A stretch of DNA of 64,000 bases, taken from positions 248,395 to 312,394 of the forward strand of contig CAKOGP040002424.1 in the NCBI GenBank assembly GCA_933822405.4, written 5' to 3'. Below the pieces are notes generated by a model, which saw nothing but the letters and a program-made list of their open reading frames with translations, was not told where the DNA came from and searched no databases. This document shows positions 56,829 to 64,000 of the stretch, piece by piece (position 1 is the stretch's first letter; the number at the start of each line of letters is the position of its first letter). A program made the translations under genes and the position numbers. This DNA comes from Cylindrotheca closterium (lineage: Eukaryota > Bacillariophyta > Bacillariophyceae > Bacillariales > Bacillariaceae).

Positions 56829-57608
56829 GAACTATTGTATCTATAATATGATGATGTGACTGTCGTCAGTCAAAAATCTTGATGGGCAATCGATCGATAT
56901 CGAATTACTTAGCCCCATGCTTGAATCATTCGACTAAATGATAACCATTATTTCCAACAATTTCGATTTCGGTCGAATGGGTCAATGATGCGTCTGGCAT
57001 GCTACACTACGTGGATATGGCTTGGATCCACAAGCAAGGTCACCGGTCCCAATCTTCTCCACCGTTCCCATTTAGCAGATCCAGGTGGTGCCAGGTTCCA
57101 GAAGATATTGGTACAGCAGATGTAGTGTACTTTGCTACCTGGTGCTGGGACTGTGGAGTTCGCTACAGCGCAAAGCAGAAGTTTTACATATATGGTGAGA
57201 TGGACAGCTCTTCTTCAAAAAATTGAAAATCCTTTCGAAGCACTTTGAACTTCTCTTTTATTTCGAGCGGAATGTCATACGTACGTCAAAAGGAACACGC
57301 TGGAAACGTAAGCAGCTGTGCAGTTTTGGAAAGTGGTCCCGATCCGATAACAAGTTTTCGAATAAAAAAGGGTTTGTTAAAAGGACAAAATGGATTGGTA
57401 TATATGGTCCGAAACTAATATAAATCGGATGTCGAATAGTTTACTTATGTATCCCCAGTCTGTTGCTCGGTGACAGGTGACAGGAGTATTTCGTCTTTCT
57501 GAGTTTCAGTATTCAGTATGGGAAATTGCAGAATCACAAACAGCTGATTGATTCTCATAAACCTCGTTGCACTCTTGGTTGCACGTGTGCCTGAGAAAAG
57601 AAGTTGTC
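56829..57608. other. 780-base intergenic region, no confident gene
   Basis: Lies between head-to-head genes. It contains loose versions of the CCAGGTACC word (CCAGGTGGTGCCAGGTTCC near 57081) and AT-rich stretches. A 75-codon frame from 56999 has no recognisable motif and is not called. Confidence 0.5.
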
Positions 57609-58667
57609 ATGCTAACCGAGCGTTCAGACTCTACCACTTCCCTTTGTATCGATTGGCCGGATACCACCCAGAGTATTCTTGACGATGAATTTCTGAGTGA
57701 AGAGGAAATGATGATAGACAACAGCGTCGGTGAACCTGAAGGGTTCGGGAACTCTGAGCTCCCGCTGCATTCGAGTCTCTATACTCTTCTAGAATCCAAG
57801 AATACAGATACGCTGAAGGAGCCTACTAGAGTACCGTTTCCTGTTTCAAACAGCAAGAGGACACGAAACTTTACCAAACCAACCGTTAGCAATTCCTGCA
57901 TGAAAAGGAAGAAGCCAAGAGGAATGCCCAAGCGCCCCCTTTCTGCATACAACATATTCTTCCGAACACAGCGAACTATCGTGCAAGCTAAAGCAAAGAA
58001 GGAAACACCGGAAGGCTCTAAAGGGCTTGGATTTGAAGGTCTTGGCAAGCTCATTGGCAAACAGTGGAAGAAATTATCGAAGGAAGACAGGAAGAAGTAT
58101 GAAATACTGGCCGAGAAGGATGGTGTTCGATACCGTCAAGAGATGGATGCGTACAATCAAAAGAAGAAGATGCTGATGGAAAAGGAGAAGGAAAGAAGCA
58201 GCCAGGTGCCCCTTTCATCTGCCATTGGCTTCGAAACTGCAAGCAATCTCAATCGAGGAGACTTCGTGATCTCTGAATCAAGGATGGATGCTAGTGCATT
58301 CTCTCAGACACGAGTGGACACTGGTAGGATTAATGGTGTGATCATGAACTCCAACCCTCGAGATACAAATGAGAAAAACGCCTCTGTACCCGTACCAAGA
58401 ACCATCCAATCGCTGGCTGCCAACACTGGAAAGTTTCCTTTGCCAGAAGGAACTGAAATTATGTTGAGCGATAGTACAGGGCAAGACCGGAAGTATCGTG
58501 TGGAGTACAAGTGCTACAGAATGTCAAGAGCTGAAGCTTCCAGATATGTTGATTCTGTTTCCGGTGCATTCCGACCGTACGAAGATTCACATGCCTATGC
58601 CCCGGAGAATTGGGGAATGCCAGAAGGTTACGTCGAACTTCCAAATGTAGGGATGACTCCTGTTTAA
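57609..58667 (+). CDS. HMG-box protein
   Basis: Intronless, 352 residues from the ATG at 57609. An acidic N-terminal region (about 20-50, DDEFLSEEEMMID) could be an activation segment. A basic lead-in (KRKKPRGMPKR) precedes one HMG box at about 107-190, starting MPKRPLSAYNIFFRTQR and including LGKLIGKQWKKLSKEDRKKY, with a 10-residue insert (ETPEGSKGLG). The P-x-R-P-x-S-A-Y-x-x-F start is that of sequence-tolerant HMGB/Nhp6-like boxes, which bend DNA. The last 150 residues are Ser/Thr-rich and end in a conserved-looking YKCYRMSRAEASRYVDS piece. Nuclear chromatin or transcription role, target unknown. Confidence 0.84.
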   Translation: MLTERSDSTTSLCIDWPDTTQSILDDEFLSEEEMMIDNSVGEPEGFGNSELPLHSSLYTLLESKNTDTLKEPTRVPFPVSNSKRTRNFTKPTVSNSCMKRKKPRGMPKRPLSAYNIFFRTQRTIVQAKAKKETPEGSKGLGFEGLGKLIGKQWKKLSKEDRKKYEILAEKDGVRYRQEMDAYNQKKKMLMEKEKERSSQVPLSSAIGFETASNLNRGDFVISESRMDASAFSQTRVDTGRINGVIMNSNPRDTNEKNASVPVPRTIQSLAANTGKFPLPEGTEIMLSDSTGQDRKYRVEYKCYRMSRAEASRYVDSVSGAFRPYEDSHAYAPENWGMPEGYVELPNVGMTPV

Positions 58668-59109
58668 AAATCAAGCACTCGTGGAAGTAGACTCGGCTGC
58701 TCTTGATCAATGTCCAATCATGGTGGGGAGACCTTTGGTCCACGCTTTTTTAGCGTTTCAACCAAGTTCATAAACGTCCTTCCAAGCTTGCTCTTTCTCA
58801 CAGTTTTTATTACTGTCAGGGGCCTTTGCCTTCAGTAAAATACCATAGCAAATGCATAACATGCATAATATGCATATTAGAAATTTTGAATAAATACATT
58901 TTCTCTTGCTTTCATGGTAAATACAGTTCAGTATACCTGTCACGAAGTTTTGTGAATTTACCGTACCATACCACCAGTACGGGCACAAATCGAGTATCAT
59001 GCATGGGCCACACGGGTTGACGGGTGGACATGACGGATTTTTGAAATTCAGCTTGATGGATCTTCACAGCTTCGTGTCAACGTCAGTGGCATAAAAAGCA
59101 CCAAGCGCG
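58668..59109. other. Intergenic, no gene seen
   Basis: About 440 bases between two plus-strand genes. It holds a cluster of ATGCAT/CATGCAT words (58850-58876) and AT-rich DNA. The next gene's promoter should be here. Confidence 0.5.
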
Positions 59110-60247
59110 ATGTGGTCAACACTCGTATTTTTGCTGGTAGCACAGCTATCATGGACAACAGCCGAAGAATCCTGTGCAGCGTCAGGGGCTCCTCTGAACT
59201 CGGCTTTTGTATTTGTCAAACCTCATGCAAACACTCCAGCAACTCGAGAAATGGTTGTGGACAAGCTCAGCAAAGCTGGATTGACAATCCTTTCCCAATC
59301 CGAGATCAACGGAGTCGAGATCGACGAGAAGTCTTTGATTGATCAGCACTACTTTTCTATTGCATCAAAAGCAACAATCCTTTCAGCTGACAAAATCCCT
59401 GTGCCCAACGAGAAATTCGAAGCATTCTTTGGCGAGTCGTATTCAAGCGTTTTGAAGGACAACCGGGCATTCAATGCATTAGAAGCATGCAAACAGTTTG
59501 GCTGTACCCCGATTGAACTTAATGATGCATGGCGAGAAGCTGAGAAGGCAGACAAAGTTGTCAAGCTCGGTGGCGGGTTTTATTGCGGTAGGTCATTGTC
59601 ATGTGGCTCATTTATGTTATTGAAATACAAATTCTGACAGGAACAATAAGGACTACTTTCTGTGAACGGTAAACCGGAGCTTTATGTTTTTAATGCGTTT
59701 TTTATGTCTATGAGGTCAAAATTTGTTGGTGAAGAAAACTCGATTCAAGGGTATGAAGTACAATGGGATCCTTCTGTACTTTCTTGGGCTTCATTCCGTT
59801 CCGATGTTCTGGGGTGAGTAACACTGTACTTGGAAGGCTTGTTGTGTGTATCATATGTTACTTAATGCTGTGTCGTATTACTACAGTCCAACCGATCCTT
59901 CAAAGGCCAAGCGGGGAAGCATTCGACGAGCGGTGCTAGACAATTATAAGAACCTAGGTCTTTCCTCGAAGCCAAACAACAGTGACAATGGGGTTCATGC
60001 CTCGGCTTCCCCGTTTGAAGGTCTGGCTGAGAAAGCAAATTGGCTTGGCGTCAAACCCCAAGATGATCCATTCGGTAAAGCACTGCTAGGTGCTGGAATT
60101 GCAAAGAAGAAGCTAAATCAATGGTTCAAAGATCCCCAGGTGAAGCTGACAGAATCCACATCAGGCAGCCTGTTTGATGATCTTGAAGATTTGGATGCAG
60201 CTGAGTGCTTGCAAAGGCTGATTGAACTTAGCAAATTGAACCATTAG
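59110..60247 (+). CDS. Secreted NDP-kinase-like protein
   Basis: Three exons, 59110-59587, 59651-59813 and 59887-60247, give 333 residues; the first intron (63 nt) ends at an unusual AATAAG acceptor, because the nearer CTGACAG site would lead to a stop. A signal peptide occupies residues 1-18 (STLVFLLVAQLSWTTA). NDPK features follow: FVFVKPHA, then DQHYFSIASKAT, then a C-terminal stretch PTDPSKAKRGSIRRAV and NGVHASASPFEGLAEKANWL, where His251 aligns with the catalytic His of the HGSDS motif. The segment between is longer than in typical NDPK (about 150 residues). It may be an extracellular or endomembrane phosphotransfer enzyme. Confidence 0.75.
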
Positions 60248-60308
60248 ACCAGTAGACACATCGATAATGCTCGTTGCTGACTGAACAAAAACCTTGGCCG
60301 ATACCAAA

Positions 60309-63300
60309 CTATTGCCCTTTGTAGACGTGCGCCCTTTGATAATTCGTATGAGTTGATCGCAGCAACGCCCTGCCCATATCGTCCAGCATGGAATTGAGTT
60401 GCGAATTTTCATACTGCTGAAGTATATCAAGAAGGCAGAAGATTGCAGGCATGATATCATTCTTTCTGGCGGGATCCAAATTTCCTCTAAGAGCTTTCAC
60501 ATACTCCAAAAGGACTGCTAATACATGCTTCTTGTAGACATCACCGTGAGGCTGAAGGAGCTCGCATAACCGTGTATACTTCTGACATCTCATCTTTGCA
60601 TCACTTTTCGTAAAGTCCCCATGGAGAGCTCGCTGCAAGAGAGCGACAAGAAGGCCACTCGTCAGAGACACACAAGAGTGAAGCTGCTTTGGGAATCTCT
60701 GGAGGAGAAACGTTAGCATTAAGCAGCAAGAACTGTAAACGCTTGTTGTCACAGCATGAAATTCTTTGGACGGCTCATCGAGTATATTGATGGCAGAACT
60801 GATGTGACACAGAATCAAAGCAATGTCACTTTCACGGAGAGATATTACATCCCGATTGCTAGCCATGTCAATGATCAATGAAACAGCACAATATACCGTT
60901 CTATCAAAGCAGTCGCTTGGAGTACTATTGTGCTTGACCATGCATTGAATGGCAAACATGAAATATCGACGTGAATATTCTGCTACAACCGGCAAACTGC
61001 TCGTCGGAGCAAGCTTCACAACAACAAGATGGATCAGCCGGAGTCGAAAAGCAGCAATTCGTCCTCTCGCAGCAAATGATGATAGATCATTGAGCAATGC
61101 TTCCAGTGAGCCAGAGTCAAGGTCAGTAACCAGCTCGGAGAAAGCAGTCTCGAGAACAGGGTTTCTTGTTGATTCAACCTTGATAATTCCATTGGCAAGA
61201 GATATTCTTGTGCTCTTGGTTGGCTTCGAAATCGCTAGACAACCAATCAAATAGTCTAATCCTCCTTCCACTTGATTTGAATGCAAGGCCTTCGTTGCTG
61301 CCTTTAGAACGCTATTCTCGATACTCTTTTTCGCTTCGATGCCTCCCAATATATCAGAGGTTTCTTCGGGATCAAACTTCAACAATTCACCCACGATATG
61401 AGTCGACTCGTTCCTTAAAATCAAGTTGGTAGATTTGTCATCAAGAGCGTTTGGGAGAAAGTCTTCCAGAGCAATGTCGAAAATTGCCATGATTATTCTC
61501 TTCAAATCAGCTGTGGACTCAACCAATAATGCATTCTTTGACAAATCCAATTCTTTGACAATAGCCCAACATAAAACGGCGGTGCATAGTTTGGCAGGAT
61601 CATCGTTCGAAGTGTTAGATACAGAAATGATGGAATCTAGTCCCTCTGAAATATCCTTCAGAGCATCGGGCTGAACCATGGCATTCTTGGCAATGCCACC
61701 AAATGATCGCTTGCTGGAAGTTACCAGTCTGAGGTAACTATCGCCGTGGTCGTCCACCTTGGCCATCAATGCCTGTGTTGAGCTTGCGACACATTGCATG
61801 TAATTACGGAGGGTGTAGCTTTCTCCGATAATGGTTCCAGGGGTATTGTGGCTTGTGCTCTGCAAAATGTGAGACGAGATCTCCCGTAGACCGGTAAGAA
61901 TGTTGACCGCTGTACTTTGAAGAAGGTCGTTTTTCTCGCATATCGATCTATAGACTAGATCAAGTCTCATAATGAGATCGAATGAATCGATACAATTGTC
62001 AGTCTCAGTCCAGATTGAAGCTGGCAAACTCTTTAACATTGCAACACACTTGGAAGCAGCTTTCAGATGAACCTTTCCCTCTTCAGAATTCACTACTTTT
62101 CCTTTTGCACTCGCTCCATTGGTCGTGAGTACTGTATTGAGCTGGTTGGCAGTGGAACGAGTCCAGGATGAGTGCGAGATTTGGCAAGTGAGGTATTTGC
62201 TGCTGAACTTCTTGATTTTGAAACTGGAATCCAGCGCCTTTTGGGTCAGCGCGGCAGTACACGACACTAAAGCACATCCCAAGGATTCAGCAACGTGTCT
62301 GGCTTCGAAAAATTCCGAGTCCGTCAGTAATCGAGTGCAAACGGAATCACCCAAGTTTGAGATATCATGCAATAAATGACAGGAAAAGAGATTTGATAGA
62401 AACACCACCATGTCTTTCTTTTCCACATATGGAGCCCAAGACGAAACGGAATCAGCAAGCGCTCGGAGACCGGAAGCCTTTTGTGGTACATCGACCAGTT
62501 CTATCCCTTCAGAAGCCGAAATTTGAAGTGCGAAATGAGCAAGCTTCTGTGCTGTCGCAACAAGTTGTTCATTGCTGAATTCCGCTTCATCAGACGAAAA
62601 CATGATTTGCTGTTTTTCCTGTATCTGACTATGTAGTCGCTGGACGTACTGACAAGCAAGAAACTGCAGCTCCTGGCTTACAGATTGGCCGACCTCCGTA
62701 CTGAGAGTAGCTCCATCAAAGATCTCAAATAATTGGTGAGGAATTGCATACCTGCTTGCTTCCTCTCGAGCTTTGTCACTCGTTCGGTCGATCCAGAATT
62801 CGCACTTGTTTAGAAGAGCGACAGCATGTCCAAACAGCTGCAACCCATTGCGACTCTGCGGCGACCGTATTGAGTTATGACTATGGATGATGCTTTGGAC
62901 AGCACCATTGACTACTGCCTCGCATAGAGGATAAATTTCACTAGCTGTGTTCATTTCAATCCTCACGTTTTGAAGGATTAGCACCAAAAGGCTGACAACA
63001 GCATCAATCGACTTATGCGTTGATCTTTCTTCTCCTGCATAACGGACGATATGATCGTTTAGTCTGGTAAAGGTATCTTTGACTTGGTTGACTGGACTTG
63101 AGAATATCGCGTCAGCAAGCGTGGCCTCAACCTTGGGATCGCAAACCATAACATTCAGTGCTCGAAGAGATTCCCCCCTCTGATCTTTCTTCAGTAGATC
63201 TATTGCGTTGACAAACGATGAGACAAAGTAGTCAAGTTGTCGTAGCTTTTTGTAGGTAGAAGCCAAAGTAATGAAAAACTTTGAAGCTTCCTCGTGCAAC

Positions 63301-64000
63301 TCTTCGTCGTTCGAGATGTTGATGCTCGTAACGCAATTGGCAACCACTTGCGGCAATGCATCGTGCAATACAAGATGGTTCAGCTGGACAAGAACATCCA
63401 AGCATGCTAAAGCGTTTTTCAATTCATCATTCGCCATTGTTCTGTTTCCTGATTTGTCGCTGTTAAACTTCTTGACAATGGTAGTCCCAAGATTGGAAAG
63501 AAATTGGAAGTGTACTTCTTTCTTGTCGTCCATCGTTGGCAGATAAACATCATGGACGAGCAGCTGCCTCAAATTCTGCTCCAAAGCCCAATAGACACTT
63601 GCCCGGTCCATTATCTCGCCCTCTTTGCCTCGTGTCTCGAGTCGATTCACGAGATGGGTAGAGAGAACCGAAAAGAACCGAAACTGGAGCTGCACAATCT
63701 TGAGACTATCGGACGCCTTCTTTTTCGAGTGTGCCTTTTCATTAAGTTGATCCCGAAGAACATGTGTCTGCAGGATGAAACAGTTGAGAATTATGGGCAA
63801 GATCCCCACAAATGCCGCAACATCTTCCATAGACTTTGAGTGCGTCGGAGACAATCCCATGGCAATCATCGGAAGAAGGCCTTCTTGGTAGCAATGAAAT
63901 GACTTGGCTTTTTTGTCTTTGTCCACATCCATGTGGTCGTTTGAAGCCTGGGCACAAGTTGGAATCTTCATCATTTCAATAGACCGAAACCCATCCATGT
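60309..64000 (-). CDS. URB2: URB2/NPA2-type nucleolar pre-ribosome protein (partial, N-terminus outside window)
   Basis: An open frame runs from the right edge to 60309 with no intron seen (more than 1229 residues). The protein is helical throughout, like a HEAT/armadillo solenoid. The C-terminal 150 residues match the Urb2/Npa2 signature: RCQKYTRLCELLQPHGDVYK, KHVLAVLLEYVKALRGNLD, NDIMPAIFCLLDILQQYEN and LDDMGRALLRSTHTNYQ. In yeast Urb2 joins the earliest pre-60S particles with Npa1. The ATG at 63998 is not the true start. A short acidic stretch (DHMDVDKDKK) lies near the visible N-terminus. It converges with the NDPK-like gene, 61 nt between stops. Confidence 0.86.
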   Translation of the reverse strand, partial: MDGFRSIEMMKIPTCAQASNDHMDVDKDKKAKSFHCYQEGLLPMIAMGLSPTHSKSMEDVAAFVGILPIILNCFILQTHVLRDQLNEKAHSKKKASDSLKIVQLQFRFFSVLSTHLVNRLETRGKEGEIMDRASVYWALEQNLRQLLVHDVYLPTMDDKKEVHFQFLSNLGTTIVKKFNSDKSGNRTMANDELKNALACLDVLVQLNHLVLHDALPQVVANCVTSINISNDEELHEEASKFFITLASTYKKLRQLDYFVSSFVNAIDLLKKDQRGESLRALNVMVCDPKVEATLADAIFSSPVNQVKDTFTRLNDHIVRYAGEERSTHKSIDAVVSLLVLILQNVRIEMNTASEIYPLCEAVVNGAVQSIIHSHNSIRSPQSRNGLQLFGHAVALLNKCEFWIDRTSDKAREEASRYAIPHQLFEIFDGATLSTEVGQSVSQELQFLACQYVQRLHSQIQEKQQIMFSSDEAEFSNEQLVATAQKLAHFALQISASEGIELVDVPQKASGLRALADSVSSWAPYVEKKDMVVFLSNLFSCHLLHDISNLGDSVCTRLLTDSEFFEARHVAESLGCALVSCTAALTQKALDSSFKIKKFSSKYLTCQISHSSWTRSTANQLNTVLTTNGASAKGKVVNSEEGKVHLKAASKCVAMLKSLPASIWTETDNCIDSFDLIMRLDLVYRSICEKNDLLQSTAVNILTGLREISSHILQSTSHNTPGTIIGESYTLRNYMQCVASSTQALMAKVDDHGDSYLRLVTSSKRSFGGIAKNAMVQPDALKDISEGLDSIISVSNTSNDDPAKLCTAVLCWAIVKELDLSKNALLVESTADLKRIIMAIFDIALEDFLPNALDDKSTNLILRNESTHIVGELLKFDPEETSDILGGIEAKKSIENSVLKAATKALHSNQVEGGLDYLIGCLAISKPTKSTRISLANGIIKVESTRNPVLETAFSELVTDLDSGSLEALLNDLSSFAARGRIAAFRLRLIHLVVVKLAPTSSLPVVAEYSRRYFMFAIQCMVKHNSTPSDCFDRTVYCAVSLIIDMASNRDVISLRESDIALILCHISSAINILDEPSKEFHAVTTSVYSSCCLMLTFLLQRFPKQLHSCVSLTSGLLVALLQRALHGDFTKSDAKMRCQKYTRLCELLQPHGDVYKKHVLAVLLEYVKALRGNLDPARKNDIMPAIFCLLDILQQYENSQLNSMLDDMGRALLRSTHTNYQRAHVYKGQ

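Noticed and set aside
56999..57226. 75-codon plus-strand frame upstream of the HMG-box gene
   Set aside because: No motif and an odd Trp/Cys-rich composition typical of non-coding DNA; it contains degenerate CCAGGT words instead.
59641..59650. CTGACAG acceptor at 59640 for the first NDPK-like intron
   Set aside because: Using it leads to a stop after ten codons; the AATAAG acceptor 10 nt on keeps the frame and restores family-like sequence.
1..64000. tRNA, rRNA, CRISPR and bacterial-type operon features
   Set aside because: Read for B-box-like GGTTCGA contexts, rRNA-like conserved stretches and regular short repeats; none fitted. A tRNAscan/Infernal run would be decisive.

Overview
This is a nuclear window from a photosynthetic stramenopile, most likely a pennate diatom. 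Four things point there. Genes are packed closely on both strands and carry short GT-AG introns (mostly 63-139 nt). Several proteins have a signal peptide followed by an F-type plastid cleavage context (GF, AF), the complex-plastid import signal. Three proteins add a second, twin-arginine thylakoid signal. The housekeeping set is fully eukaryotic. The species call is inference only. Exon boundaries were placed by hand from splice consensus, reading-frame phase and family motifs.

Left arm (1-7.3 kb): a partial unknown gene, a nuclear-looking coiled-coil protein, the mitochondrial fission adaptor FIS1, a ZIP metal transporter, a small plastid 2Fe-2S protein and the NatC subunit NAA35. From 7277 to 15752 lies an apparently complete tyrosine-recombinase retrotransposon of the DIRS superfamily (gag, RT-RNase H, recombinase, all on the minus strand). 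It has split direct repeats of the PAT/Ngaro kind, and both repeat cores are identical between copies, so it looks young.

Middle (15.9-38.9 kb): a Myb/SANT protein with a C-terminal zinc ribbon, a membrane-anchored papain-like protease, a THUMP-type tRNA methyltransferase back-to-back with UDP-glucose 4-epimerase, an ataxin-10 homologue, a 100-residue plastid single-helix protein, a multidomain ubiquitin-binding amidoligase, a BTB protein with a possible mitochondrial presequence, a tandem pair of F-box-like/ankyrin proteins, NMD3, an amino acid transporter and ribosomal protein eL18.

Right arm (38.9-64 kb): YIF1 back-to-back with a RAD51 paralogue full of low-complexity inserts, a four-helix membrane protein, a short-chain dehydrogenase, plastid GrpE, inactive-protease splicing factor USP39, signal peptidase subunit SPC1, a cluster of plastid/thylakoid-lumen proteins (50.7-56.8 kb, three with Tat signals) interrupted by BRX1, an HMG-box protein, a secreted NDP-kinase-like protein and the 3' part of URB2.

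The strongest candidates for something new are the protein at 26746-28266, which joins ubiquitin-interacting motifs and an NZF finger to an amidoligase domain, and the intact split-repeat DIRS-type element. Genes here do not form operons; the recurring themes are 60S ribosome biogenesis (NMD3, eL18, BRX1, URB2) and plastid targeting.
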